DNA from: Henriciella sp.
GTDB lineage: Bacteria > Pseudomonadota > Alphaproteobacteria > Caulobacterales > Hyphomonadaceae
NCBI GenBank assembly: GCA_029238175.1
Contig: JAQWGO010000077.1
Location: 1 to 63,318 of the forward strand
Direction: 5' to 3'
DNA: 63,318 nt
Shown here: positions 26,537 to 35,365 of the stretch, piece after piece
How the letters are laid out: every line of letters starts with the position of its first letter
Position numbering within the stretch: position 1 is the stretch's first letter
Notes under the pieces: generated by a model
Seen by the model: the letters and a program-made list of their open reading frames with translations, nothing else
The model's database searches: none
Told to the model about the DNA's origin: nothing
Made by a program: the position numbers and the translations under genes

Positions 26537-26736
26537 ATTTTACGTGCTCAAGATTTTGACTCGCCTGTATCGTACTCAAATTTATCATGGTGAATTCGGT
26601 GGTAAGTCGTATACATCGCCTTGATATTTGCTACCCATTCTGTCTTGCGTAACTGGCGATATGAGGTGGGCCAACACCGTGGAGTGCAAGATAATCAAGC
26701 CGTTCGCCTGGGTATCACTTCAAAAAAGGATGCATG
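26537..26736. other. Spacer with a possible coding remnant on the minus strand
   Basis: Read on the minus strand, bases 26715-26640 give ERLDYLALHGVGPPHIASYA, after which the frame stops; a shift of one frame then gives GSKYQGDVYDLPPNSP before another stop. Both pieces look protein-like, so a decayed gene fragment is possible, but there is no start, no length and no family match that I can name. Confidence 0.2.
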
Positions 26737-27438
26737 ATGCCTGAACTGTCACCGATTTCTGTCGCTTTTCTATTGTTCCCCAATGTTACCCAGCTCGACC
26801 TGACGGGCCCAGCGCAGGTTCTGTCTCGTCTGGGAAATGTCTCTTTGGATTTGGTTTGGAAAGACAAGAAGCCTGTCGACACTGATGCAGGATTTCCCCT
26901 ACTTCCAACCGCCACGTTCGAGGAAATTAAGTGCGCCGACATTCTGTGCGTTCCTGGCGGGTTGGGGACGCTAGAGATTATGCAAGATAGTGAAGTTTTA
27001 AACTGGGTGCGGCAGGTCGCGGGCGATGCCACATGGATCACGAGCGTTTGCACGGGCTCGCTAGTACTGGGCGCAGCTGGCTTGCTGAAAGGTTATAAGG
27101 CCACTTCGCATTGGGCCTCGCTTGAGCAGCTCGTTTTCTTCGGTGCTGAACCAGTCGCGCAGCGTATTGTGCATGACCGGAACCGAGTCTCGGGCGGCGG
27201 CGTTACATCTGGGATCGACTTCGCACTTACGCTGGCGAGCTTGATTCGAGGAAAAAAGTTTGCCGAATTTATTCAGCTCAGCATTGAGTATGATCCAAAA
27301 CCACCTTTCGATTCCGGCACACCAGAGAAGGCGGACCCGGACACCCTTGCCCGCTATTGGAAGCTCATCGACGCGGCGGTACCTGATCGTGCGAATAAGG
27401 TGAAAGCTATTGCACGCGATCTCAAATTTGACGTCTAA
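26737..27438 (+). CDS. DJ-1/PfpI family protein (isonitrile hydratase-like)
   Basis: A 233-residue class I glutamine-amidotransferase-like protein of the DJ-1/PfpI group. The nucleophile elbow is WITSVCTGSLVLGAAGLLKG with the conserved Cys, preceded by ILCVPGGLGTL. The KATSHWASLEQL stretch with His and the GGGVTSGIDFALTL motif match isonitrile hydratases and the N-terminal domain of AraC-type regulators; here no DNA-binding domain follows. The exact reaction is not known. An AAGGA site fits the ATG at 26737 slightly better than that at 26734. Confidence 0.82.
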   Translation: MPELSPISVAFLLFPNVTQLDLTGPAQVLSRLGNVSLDLVWKDKKPVDTDAGFPLLPTATFEEIKCADILCVPGGLGTLEIMQDSEVLNWVRQVAGDATWITSVCTGSLVLGAAGLLKGYKATSHWASLEQLVFFGAEPVAQRIVHDRNRVSGGGVTSGIDFALTLASLIRGKKFAEFIQLSIEYDPKPPFDSGTPEKADPDTLARYWKLIDAAVPDRANKVKAIARDLKFDV

Positions 27439-27506
27439 GTGCGGTCTGCGGGCAGATAACAGTTTTTTGCCTTGCGCCTGACGCATCTCGCCCCATACTA
27501 AACCTT

Positions 27507-28037
27507 ATGCTCAAAGCCCTTGCCTTCGCTGGATTAATTCTCGCTAGCGGTCCTGATTTTGGTCCGTCTGATGAGATGTTTGATGAACTTAAGTCTGCTC
27601 CGACCGAAGAAGAGGCGAACGACGTCGCGCTCGATATTTGGGCCTCATGGATGGAAAGCGGCTCTGACGCGGCGGATCTGGTTATGGAGCGGGCTGTTTC
27701 TGCGCAGGCTATGGGTGATTTGGATCATGCGCGGTCGCTTTATGACCGGGTTATCGCCATCCAACCGGAATATGCAGAGGCGTGGAACCGGCGTGCGACG
27801 ATCTTTCTGGCCGAGCAAAACTATTCTGAGGCCCTGCGTGATGTGAATGAGGCGCTTCGGTTAGAGCCCCGTCACTTTGGCGCATGGGGCGGTCTGGGGT
27901 CTGTCCTAGAGAGCCTTGGCTCGAAGGATGAGGCGCTGGAGGCTTACCAGCAAGCCCTTGAAATATATCCGCAATTTTCTTCCGCGAAGCGCGGCGTTGC
28001 CCGCATCCAGCGCGAAAGAGAGGGGCGGCCCGTTTGA
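27507..28037 (+). CDS. TPR-repeat protein, exported
   Basis: A 176-residue protein with a short N-terminal hydrophobic segment (LKALAFAGLILASG) that looks like a signal peptide, then acidic helices and three tetratricopeptide repeats: AQAMGDLDHARSLYDRVIAI, EAWNRRATIFLAEQNYSEAL and GAWGGLGSVLESLGSKDEAL. TPR domains bind partner proteins. It overlaps the following hydrolase gene by four bases (TTGA). Confidence 0.82.
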   Translation: MLKALAFAGLILASGPDFGPSDEMFDELKSAPTEEEANDVALDIWASWMESGSDAADLVMERAVSAQAMGDLDHARSLYDRVIAIQPEYAEAWNRRATIFLAEQNYSEALRDVNEALRLEPRHFGAWGGLGSVLESLGSKDEALEAYQQALEIYPQFSSAKRGVARIQREREGRPV

Positions 28038-28975
28038 AGATTTTGATTCTGATTCTGGCTCTCATCGCGGTGGGAGTGCTAATTGCGTTTATCAGTACGG
28101 CGTTCTACACACGCAAAGTCCATAAAAAGCATCCAGCATCAGGTGTTTCTGTAAATGTCGACGGAAGCGATGTCCACGTCCTGACTCAAGGTGATGGTGG
28201 GCCTGTCATTCTTATGCTGCATGGGGCGTCTGCAAATGCCCGTGAGTATGAGTGGACGCTTGCGCCGCTACTGTCTGAAACGCACCGCGTGTTTATGGTT
28301 GATCGGCCGGGCCACGGGCATTCTGATCGACCGGACAATGCTGAAACCCTTGAAGTGCAGGCGGCGCAAGCCGCGGGGGCGTTGAAGGCGTTAGCGCCGG
28401 GGGAGCGCGCTGTAATTGTTGGACATTCTTTTGGTGGGGCCGTGGCGCTTCGGATGGCGCTGGACCATCCAGAGCTTGTTTCCGGACTGGTCTTGCTGGC
28501 ACCGGTTAGTCATGACTGGGGCGGCGGGGGTGAGGCTTGGTATAATTCATATGCTGCAAGTTCGATCATTGGCCCATTATTCAGTCAGCTTGTTCCGATC
28601 GTTGGTCCGGCCCAAGTTAAGCAGGGCGTTAAAGGTGTTTTCTCTCCTCAACCTGCGCCGGAGGGGTATTTTGAGAAGTCAGCAATCGGTCTTTTGTTCA
28701 GGCCATCGGAATTCCGCGCGAATGCTAGAGATGTAAACGCTCTGCGTTTTGAGCTGGCTGCGCAGCAGGAGCGTTACACGGATATTTCGGCCCCGACTGT
28801 GGTCTTTTCAGGCGCTGGCGACACGGTGATTAGCCCGCCTTTGCATGTTGGAAAGCTAAAGCATCAAGTTGAAGGATTGCGGTTAGTCGCGCTGTCTGAT
28901 GATGGGCATATGCCGCATCATGCCTACGGCGTTGATATAGCTGAAACCATTCGGAACATGTCCAAAACGAGCTAA
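28034..28975 (+). CDS. Alpha/beta hydrolase, membrane-anchored
   Basis: A 313-residue alpha/beta-hydrolase with an N-terminal hydrophobic anchor (KILILILALIAVGVLIAFIS). The oxyanion region is VILMLHGASANARE, the nucleophile elbow VIVGHSFGGAVAL, the acid lies in VFSGAGDTVISP and the catalytic His in DDGHMPHHAYG. It starts with TTG inside the TTGA overlap with the TPR gene, preceded by GGGG. An esterase/lipase-like role facing the periplasm is inferred. The stop overlaps the convergent methyltransferase stop by four bases. Confidence 0.85.
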   Translation: MKILILILALIAVGVLIAFISTAFYTRKVHKKHPASGVSVNVDGSDVHVLTQGDGGPVILMLHGASANAREYEWTLAPLLSETHRVFMVDRPGHGHSDRPDNAETLEVQAAQAAGALKALAPGERAVIVGHSFGGAVALRMALDHPELVSGLVLLAPVSHDWGGGGEAWYNSYAASSIIGPLFSQLVPIVGPAQVKQGVKGVFSPQPAPEGYFEKSAIGLLFRPSEFRANARDVNALRFELAAQQERYTDISAPTVVFSGAGDTVISPPLHVGKLKHQVEGLRLVALSDDGHMPHHAYGVDIAETIRNMSKTS

Positions 28976-29769
28976 TCTGCGTTGAAAACTGCGCTGAGTG
29001 CGATCGCGCCCGCCGTTGCGACGTTAACGCTGTCGAAACCCGTAGACATTGGGATGCGCACGGCATCAGCTTGTTCAATTAACCTATCGGGGAGGCCTGT
29101 GCCTTCGGCGCCGAGGAGGATTGCCACCTTCTCTGGGATAGGCATGTCGTGCAGTGGGATTGCGCTATCGCGGGGCGTCATGGCCCACACGGCATAGCCT
29201 GCATCTTTCAGGGCTTTGATATGCTCGCTGCCTGTACCGCCATGATGGTATGGCAGCCATAGACTGCTACCTGATGAGACGCGGATGGCTTTGCGATAAA
29301 GTGGGTCACATGAGCCGGCATCGAGGATGACGCCGCCCGCTCCGAATGCGGCGGCGTTCCGAAACGCGGCACCGACATTATCGTGGTTTGATATCTGATT
29401 CAGAATGAGTAATCGTTTGGGTCCAATAAGTGAACTTAAATTGAGGCTGTCGCCCTTTTTCGCACAAGCCAGCACACCGCGATGGATTGGGAACCCGGCA
29501 ATCTCGTCCATCAAACCCTGCGGCGCGGTGTAGATTGGCACATGATTTGGCACGGATTTAAGCAGATCGGCGAGGGGTTCGAGCCGGGTTTCACACAGGA
29601 ATAGGCTATGAACCTCAAAACGTGAGCGCTGAAGTAGGATTCCAAGCGTGACTTTGCCTTCAACGATGAACCGACCATCGGTCCCGCCGGTCAGGTCCCG
29701 CTCCCGAATCGCCGTGTAGGGGGCGATGCGCGGGTCTTTTGAATTAGTGATTGAAACCGTTTTCGACAT
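28972..29769 (-). CDS. TrmH/SpoU-family RNA 2'-O-methyltransferase
   Basis: A 265-residue SPOUT methyltransferase. It has an N-terminal substrate-binding domain (GRFIVEGKVTLGILLQRS) and the three knot motifs: SNHDNVGAAFRNAAAFG, AILLGAEGTGLPD and MSTGFDSVNVATAGAIAL. It methylates a ribose 2'-OH in tRNA or rRNA using SAM; the site is not predictable from this sequence. It is divergent from the small membrane-protein gene at 29804, with 34 bases between them. Confidence 0.9.
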   Translation of the reverse strand: MSKTVSITNSKDPRIAPYTAIRERDLTGGTDGRFIVEGKVTLGILLQRSRFEVHSLFLCETRLEPLADLLKSVPNHVPIYTAPQGLMDEIAGFPIHRGVLACAKKGDSLNLSSLIGPKRLLILNQISNHDNVGAAFRNAAAFGAGGVILDAGSCDPLYRKAIRVSSGSSLWLPYHHGGTGSEHIKALKDAGYAVWAMTPRDSAIPLHDMPIPEKVAILLGAEGTGLPDRLIEQADAVRIPMSTGFDSVNVATAGAIALSAVFNAD

Positions 29770-29803
29770 GCGCTTATCTAAACTGGCTTAGCGGGGATGA
29801 CCA

Positions 29804-30349
29804 ATGACAGAGAACACAAATGACGCGCCGTTTGGTGGTGAGCCTTCTTACGCGGTCCAACCACCTGAGAAAAAGAATGGGATTCTTAAGTGGATAATGA
29901 TTGGCGCAGCATTCTTGATTGTTCTTGGTGTAGGCTCTTGCGTCATGATGTTCAAAAACATGTTCGACATGGCGGAAGAACGTAAGTTGCCGACTGTCGC
30001 ATTTATTGAGGAAGCTTTTGAAAATGGGCTACCTTCCGCGGACTCAGATATCTACGTTAAAGGCGTAGGGTTTGACGAGGAGGTTATTGAGAAAATAAAC
30101 CGACTGCAGGCCCGGACGGGGCAACCAACCGAGTTTGCGCCGACAAGTTGTAGCTTCAATTCGAGCACGAGTAGTGGAACTTTCGCGCCATGTTCGACTA
30201 GTCTAACCTTTGAAAACACAACAGGCGTTGTAACTGTGACTTGGCAGAAAAAAGCCGACGACTGGAAAGTCGCCGGCTATCGGTTCAATGTTGGTGATGT
30301 CGATTTCCTTATGGATGACGACACCGAAGAAAGCCCTGAACAGGACTAA
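29804..30349 (+). CDS. Single-pass membrane protein, unknown
   Basis: A 181-residue protein with an N-terminal cytoplasmic tail rich in Pro/Gly, one membrane helix (ILKWIMIGAAFLIVLGVGSC, residues about 27-46) and an acidic outer domain with a Cys pair (TSCSFNSSTSSGTFAPCS) that may form a disulfide. The C-terminus (VTVTWQKKADDWKVAGYRF) resembles small DUF4864-like or NTF2-like folds only vaguely. No firm family. The stop overlaps the rpoH stop by four bases. Confidence 0.7.
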   Translation: MTENTNDAPFGGEPSYAVQPPEKKNGILKWIMIGAAFLIVLGVGSCVMMFKNMFDMAEERKLPTVAFIEEAFENGLPSADSDIYVKGVGFDEEVIEKINRLQARTGQPTEFAPTSCSFNSSTSSGTFAPCSTSLTFENTTGVVTVTWQKKADDWKVAGYRFNVGDVDFLMDDDTEESPEQD

Positions 30350-31242
30350 ACCCCAGTCGGAAGCCCTGTATCTTTCGCCATCTTCTGCATGGCTTTTTGG
30401 AGCTTTTCAAACGCACGCACTTCGATTTGGCGGATGCGTTCGCGGCTGACATTGTAAACCTCTGACAGCTGTTCCAGCGTCTTTGGTTCGTCGGTCAGGC
30501 GGCGTTCCTGTAGAATGTGCTGCTCACGCTCTGACAGGTCAGTCATCGCTTCCTGGAGCAGGGTCATACGGGCATCAAATTCCTGATTGTCCGCAAATTC
30601 CTGCGCTTGGTTCGAGTCTTCATCCTCTAACCAGTCCATCCATTCCATGTCGCCTTCCGCGCCCATCGGGGCGTTGAGAGAGGCGTCAGAGCCACTCATG
30701 CGACCATTCATAGAAATAACGTCCTTTTCAGGAACGTTCAGTTTGGTCGCAATGTGCGAAACTTGTTCAGGGCGCAATTGGCCGCTGTCCAGCGCTTTAA
30801 TCTCGCCTTTCATGCGGCGTAGATTGAAGAATAGCTTCTTTTGCGCGGCGGTTGTGCCGAGTTTTACGAGGCTCCAAGAGCGCAGGATGTATTCCTGAAT
30901 AGAGGCACGGATCCACCACATTGCGTATGTCGCAAGGCGGAAGCCCTTATCCGGGTCGAATTTTTTAACCGACTGCATCAAGCCGACATTGCCTTCGGAA
31001 ATAACTTCCGCCATTGGCAAGCCATAGCCGCGATACCCCATCGCGATCTTCGCCACGAGGCGCAGATGCGAGGTCACCATTTTCTCGGCGGCTTGTGAAT
31101 CTTCACTTTCTTGCCAGCGCTTTGCCAGCATGAATTCTTCGTCTTTTGCAAGCATTGGAAACTTGCGGATCTCTGAGAGGTAGCGGCTCAAACCCTGCTC
31201 TGGGCTTAGGGCGACTGAGCGCGTTGCTGAACTATTGGCCAT
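30346..31242 (-). CDS. rpoH: RNA polymerase heat-shock sigma factor RpoH (sigma-32)
   Basis: A 298-residue sigma-70 family factor. Region 2 is seen in SHLRLVAKIAMGYRGYGLPM and FDPDKGFRLATYAMWWIRAS; the RpoH box is QKKLFFNLRR; region 4 has LSEVYNVSRERIRQIEVRAF. It directs polymerase to heat-shock promoters. The open frame extends to 31287, but ATG 31242 has a strong AAGGAGGA site and the normal RpoH N-terminus (ANSSATRSVALSPEQGLSRY). Palindromes lie in its 281-base upstream region. Confidence 0.96.
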   Translation of the reverse strand: MANSSATRSVALSPEQGLSRYLSEIRKFPMLAKDEEFMLAKRWQESEDSQAAEKMVTSHLRLVAKIAMGYRGYGLPMAEVISEGNVGLMQSVKKFDPDKGFRLATYAMWWIRASIQEYILRSWSLVKLGTTAAQKKLFFNLRRMKGEIKALDSGQLRPEQVSHIATKLNVPEKDVISMNGRMSGSDASLNAPMGAEGDMEWMDWLEDEDSNQAQEFADNQEFDARMTLLQEAMTDLSEREQHILQERRLTDEPKTLEQLSEVYNVSRERIRQIEVRAFEKLQKAMQKMAKDTGLPTGV

Positions 31243-31355
31243 TATATGGTCCTCCTTATCCCCTTCACGAACCCACTCTTGCGGCATTCATTCCAGTTCT
31301 ATCGTTGTTGAAGGTGATAGCCCCGATCATCGGCGGCGTCTTTCCCCCTATCGCG

Positions 31356-31368
31356 CATACAGTGTATG
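31356..31368. promoter_or_regulatory. Interrupted palindrome upstream of rpoH
   Basis: CATAC-agt-GTATG, a perfect 5-bp inverted repeat about 115 bases before the rpoH start and 156 before the divergent DUF3604 gene. It could be an operator for either. No known consensus matches with certainty. Confidence 0.35.
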
Positions 31369-31394
31369 TCGATATTGCATAAATAGGAGCTGAC

Positions 31395-31423
31395 TTTGGC
31401 AGAATGAAGGCCCGAGTGCCAAA
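31395..31423. promoter_or_regulatory. TTTGGCA/TGCCAAA inverted repeat upstream of rpoH and the DUF3604 gene
   Basis: Two perfect 7-base arms, TTTGGCA (31395-31401) and TGCCAAA (31417-31423), are separated by 15 bases, so their centres lie 22 bases (two helical turns) apart. The TTGGC...GCCAA layout resembles regulator sites or LacI-like half sites and may bind a dimer. Confidence 0.35.
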
Positions 31424-31523
31424 AAACCTGTCGGGACATTTCCGTGGGGAGACTCTGGACCCTCACCCAATCTGGGCGCATAGTTTTCGTAACGAGTGAG
31501 CAAAAGCTCCCGGGGAGGAAAAA

Positions 31524-33464
31524 ATGAAGCTTCTAAACACGGCGGCCTATGCGGCGCTGGCGGCGATACTAGGTGCTTGCGGCGTGCAGAATGAGCCCAC
31601 CGCGACGATCGATGTTCCAGCCGCTGCGGATGCTAAAGACGGGCGAACCGCGGGCTATAGCGCAGAGCGAAACGCCTATTTCGGCGATATGCATATCCAT
31701 ACCCGCAATAGTTTTGATGCTTACATCTTCAACGTGCGGCGCACCGCCGATGATGCTTATCGCTTTGCAAAAGGTGAGACGGTGAAGCACCCATCCGGGT
31801 TTGATATGACCATTTCTGGCGGTCCGTTAGACTTCTACGCGGTTACTGATCACGCCGAATATCTCGGCATACTTCCGGCGATGAATACAGAGGGCAACAA
31901 GCTCAGTGAGCTGCCGCGCGCCAAAGATATGTTTTCGACCGATCCGGTAAAGATTACCGCTGCGTTTCAAGGGGTTGGCGGTTCTGTGCGTTCGGGCGTT
32001 AAGATCGAAGAGATGTATGATCAGCCGCTGATCAACTCTGTATGGGCAGAGAACGTGGCTTCGGCTGAAAAGCATAATGAGCCTGGGTCTTTCACGACAT
32101 TTTCTGCTTATGAGTTTACCTCTGTCGTAACACGCGAAGAGGATGGCACTTTTGGTGGCGGGAACCTTCACCGCAACGTGTTTTTTAAAGACGAAGCGCC
32201 CATTCGTGCATTCTCGACACTGGATTCAACTAATCCTGAAGACTTGTGGGATTGGATGGATGTACAACGCGAAGCCGGGTTAGAGGCGATTGCGATCCCG
32301 CATAATTCGAATGTCTCTGATGGTCAGATGTTCAAGTTAGAGACCTATGATGGTGCGCCTTTGAGCGCTGAATATGCCGACCAGCGCATGCGCAACGAAC
32401 CATTGGTTGAGATCACGCAGGTGAAAGGCACATCAGAGACCCATCCTGATCTGTCACCGAATGATGAGTGGGCTGATTTTGAGTTGTACGACAAAATGCT
32501 CGGCTCAAATATCGTCGCTAGGACAGAAGGCGGATTTGTACGCGAGGCGTATCGTAACGGCCTGAAACTGACTGAAGCGGAAGGTTTTGATCCGTTTAAG
32601 TTCGGCATAACCGGTGCCTCAGACAGCCACGTGGTTGGCGGCGCTTTCGCGGAAGATGATTACTGGTCCAAGGTTGGTATGGTGGATGGCTTGCCAGTGC
32701 AGCGCGGGTCTGTGCCGATTTCACCGGACTCTGATCCAAATGATCTACGCGGTATAAAACCCGGCACCAATTGGGAAGATCAGCCGAATATCCGCACCGT
32801 GCAGAGCGCCACGAATTGGTTCTCACGCTGGTCGGCTTCTGGTCTGACAGGGGTTTGGGCGGAGGAGAATACGCGGGAGGCCATCTTTGAGGCGTTCCGC
32901 CGCAAAGAGACATTCGCGACGACGGGACCGCGTATCAAGGTTCGATTCTTCGCGGGGTATGATTATGCGGGCGATATCACTGATGCTGCTGACCTGACCA
33001 AGAAGGCTTATGCTGGCGGTGTCCCGATGGGCGGCGACTTGGTGGGGAATGGTGAAATCCCAAGCTTCCTCGTCTGGGCTATGCGTGATCCGGGTGCGGC
33101 GGCGCTGCAACGCGCGCAGGTCGTGAAAGTTACGTCTAGCGGTGAGCAGGTCTATGACGTTGCCTGTCATGCGGGGTCTCCTGATCCTGTGACGCATCGC
33201 TGCCCTGACAATGGTGCGAGCGTTGATATGGCGACATGCGCCCCGCAAGGCGATGGCGCGGGCGAGCTAAAAACGCTTTGGAGTGATCAAGAATTTAGAG
33301 CGGATCAGAACGCGACCTATTATGTGCGGGTATTAGAAAATCCAACCTGCCGATGGTCAACTTGGGAGGCGCTAAAGAACGGTACACCGCCGCGCCCAGA
33401 TGTTGCTCAAACGCTTCAAGAGCGGGCCTATACGTCGCCGATTTGGTATGCTTCAACCCGCTAG
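31524..33464 (+). CDS. DUF3604 (PHP-like) lipoprotein
   Basis: The 646-residue protein has a lipoprotein signal (lipid Cys C19 in AILGAC). The DUF3604 domain begins AYFGDMHIHTRNSFDAY with an HxH metal motif (H57, H59), followed by DFYAVTDHAEYLG and AIAIPHNSN, which mirror PHP-phosphoesterase metal sites. The remaining motifs (KFGITGASDSHVVGGAF) provide further possible ligands. DUF3604 proteins are secreted, their substrates unknown. GGGGAGG precedes the ATG. The next gene begins directly after the stop codon, and a membrane PpiC and a HupE-like permease follow, which makes a three-gene operon. Confidence 0.88.
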   Translation: MKLLNTAAYAALAAILGACGVQNEPTATIDVPAAADAKDGRTAGYSAERNAYFGDMHIHTRNSFDAYIFNVRRTADDAYRFAKGETVKHPSGFDMTISGGPLDFYAVTDHAEYLGILPAMNTEGNKLSELPRAKDMFSTDPVKITAAFQGVGGSVRSGVKIEEMYDQPLINSVWAENVASAEKHNEPGSFTTFSAYEFTSVVTREEDGTFGGGNLHRNVFFKDEAPIRAFSTLDSTNPEDLWDWMDVQREAGLEAIAIPHNSNVSDGQMFKLETYDGAPLSAEYADQRMRNEPLVEITQVKGTSETHPDLSPNDEWADFELYDKMLGSNIVARTEGGFVREAYRNGLKLTEAEGFDPFKFGITGASDSHVVGGAFAEDDYWSKVGMVDGLPVQRGSVPISPDSDPNDLRGIKPGTNWEDQPNIRTVQSATNWFSRWSASGLTGVWAEENTREAIFEAFRRKETFATTGPRIKVRFFAGYDYAGDITDAADLTKKAYAGGVPMGGDLVGNGEIPSFLVWAMRDPGAAALQRAQVVKVTSSGEQVYDVACHAGSPDPVTHRCPDNGASVDMATCAPQGDGAGELKTLWSDQEFRADQNATYYVRVLENPTCRWSTWEALKNGTPPRPDVAQTLQERAYTSPIWYASTR

Positions 33465-34274
33465 ATGAAACGTCTTATACGCGAACCTCTGGTTCACTTC
33501 GTCCTTGCCACGGTTTTGATCTTTGGCGCCTATGCTGCGCTGAATTCAGGACAGCGTGGCGGTGATACAATCTATGTCTCCAAAGCAGATATGGAGCGTA
33601 TGGCGCAGCTTTATGCGGTAGAGGCGAACGCGCCGCCAAGTGATGCTGATTTAGAGGCGATGATCGTTGATCATGTTCGTCAAGAAGCGCTTGTACGCGA
33701 GGCCAAAAGCTTGGGCTTGGATCAAGGCGACACGGTCGTAGAGCGCCGCCTTGCCCAGAAGATGACATTCATGCTGGCGGATATGGCGGATACGGCGGCG
33801 CCGGACGAAGGTGTGTTGAAAGACTGGTATGCCCAGCACCCTGAGCGTTTTGCGCAGCCACCGCTGATCAGTTTCCAGCACGTCTATTTTCGCGGCCAGC
33901 CCGCAGATATTCTTACCGAACTTCAGGGCGCCGATGGAAATGCTTGGCAGAGCTTCGGGGACCCTTTCATCCTGCAGCGCGCCTATGCCGACTTACCGCC
34001 CCGCGAAGTGACCAGACTGTTTGGCGGCGCATTTGCGGCAACATTGTTTGAAACGGCTGATACGCCAAATTGGTTTGGTCCCATCTCGTCAGCTTATGGC
34101 GCGCACTTTGTACGCATACTATCGCGCAGTGAGGCCGCTCAGCCGCCATTCGAGACGGTCAAAGCTGATGTGCTGGCCGATTGGTCTGAATATGACCGAC
34201 GAGACCGGAATGATGCGGCTGTCGCGGCGATTATCTCCAAGTATAATGTAGAGATTGAAGGCCTGACGGAATGA
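33465..34274 (+). CDS. Membrane-anchored PpiC-type peptidyl-prolyl isomerase
   Basis: A 269-residue protein with one N-terminal anchor (REPLVHFVLATVLIFGAYAA) and a periplasmic part. The N-terminal helical region (residues 35-110) resembles SurA/PpiC chaperone helices, and the parvulin-like region covers about 115-235 (FGGAFAATLFETADTPNWFG, PISSAYGAHFVRILSR). It probably helps fold or mature the neighbouring secreted DUF3604 protein or the HupE domain. It starts one base after the DUF3604 stop and overlaps the HupE gene by ATGA. Confidence 0.82.
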   Translation: MKRLIREPLVHFVLATVLIFGAYAALNSGQRGGDTIYVSKADMERMAQLYAVEANAPPSDADLEAMIVDHVRQEALVREAKSLGLDQGDTVVERRLAQKMTFMLADMADTAAPDEGVLKDWYAQHPERFAQPPLISFQHVYFRGQPADILTELQGADGNAWQSFGDPFILQRAYADLPPREVTRLFGGAFAATLFETADTPNWFGPISSAYGAHFVRILSRSEAAQPPFETVKADVLADWSEYDRRDRNDAAVAAIISKYNVEIEGLTE

Positions 34275-35260
34275 CGCTTTTGCGCCTGTTCGTAGGATTT
34301 TTATGCCTCTGCATTGGCGCGCCTATGGTGCAGGCGCATGAGGTTAATCCAGCCTATTTAGAGATCACGGAAACGGCGCCAGATCGCCACGCTGTCGTTT
34401 GGAAACAGCCCCTTAAAGATGGCATGCGCCTGCGACTGACGCCTGTCTTCCCGGAAACGTGTGTTGCGGGACCGGTGCAAGCCAGTCTTGCCCCTGGCAT
34501 CGTGGTTGAGCGTTGGCAGCTGGACTGTGACATGACCACAGGCAGCGTTCGCGTTACGGGGCTGGAGCGAACGCTGACCGATGCTTTTGTGCGCGTTCAA
34601 CGCCTGAATGGCGATACGATCACGGCCGTGTTGAGAGCCGGTAGTGATGATGTGTCTCTTGATCGTGAAGCCACATCTTCACCCGCCACGGCTTATCTTT
34701 GGATTGGAGTTGAGCATATTTGGTTCGGCTATGATCACCTGCTCTTTGTGCTGGGGATGGTCCTGCTTGTGCGGTTGCGTCAGCTTTTTTTGACGATCAC
34801 CGCGTTCACAATTGCGCATTCGATTACGCTTGCACTATCGGCGCTTGCGGGCGTGTCTTTGCCGGGCGCTCCCGTTGAGATCACAATCGCGCTGAGCATA
34901 GTTCTGTTGGCACGTGAAGCGATTGGCCGGATGCGCGGAGAGGTTACTTTTTCCCAGACTTATCCGTGGCTCATCGCCTTTGGATTTGGTTTAATCCACG
35001 GATTTGGGTTCTCTGGCGCGCTGGCCAGTATTGGCTTGCCCAAAGGCCAAGAGGTTTTGGCGCTATTGCTGTTCAATCTCGGTGTCGAGCTGGGCCAGCT
35101 GGCGTTTATCGCTGTGCTTGTCGCGCTCGGCGCGTTGGCGTTCAGATTGATCAAGGCGAGCGAGCGGCCGCTTAGATATATCGCCGCCTATGGCATCGGC
35201 ATCGCTGGCACCTATTGGGCGTTAGAGCGTATTGCGGCGACATTTTTCCTCGCCGCATAA
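34271..35260 (+). CDS. HupE/UreJ-family membrane protein
   Basis: A 329-residue protein with a signal peptide ending PMVQA and a mature N-terminus HEVNPAYLEITE. Residues about 24-135 form an extracytoplasmic beta domain, then six membrane helices follow starting at WIGVEHIWFGYDHLLFVLGM. The conserved His/Asp of GVEHIWFGYDH and the IHGFGFSGAL motif are features of the HupE/UreJ family, which is thought to carry nickel or cobalt. In this operon a metal feeding role for the PHP-like DUF3604 enzyme is possible but is inference. Confidence 0.83.
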   Translation: MTLLRLFVGFLCLCIGAPMVQAHEVNPAYLEITETAPDRHAVVWKQPLKDGMRLRLTPVFPETCVAGPVQASLAPGIVVERWQLDCDMTTGSVRVTGLERTLTDAFVRVQRLNGDTITAVLRAGSDDVSLDREATSSPATAYLWIGVEHIWFGYDHLLFVLGMVLLVRLRQLFLTITAFTIAHSITLALSALAGVSLPGAPVEITIALSIVLLAREAIGRMRGEVTFSQTYPWLIAFGFGLIHGFGFSGALASIGLPKGQEVLALLLFNLGVELGQLAFIAVLVALGALAFRLIKASERPLRYIAAYGIGIAGTYWALERIAATFFLAA

Positions 35261-35365
35261 AGTCTTACAAATCCGTCAGCTTCATCTGCGCCCTTGTTCA
35301 AGGGGCGACTGCGGCTAATCTGGAAACAGGCAAATCAATCGCCTGAACACAAAGGGGAAATTCAA

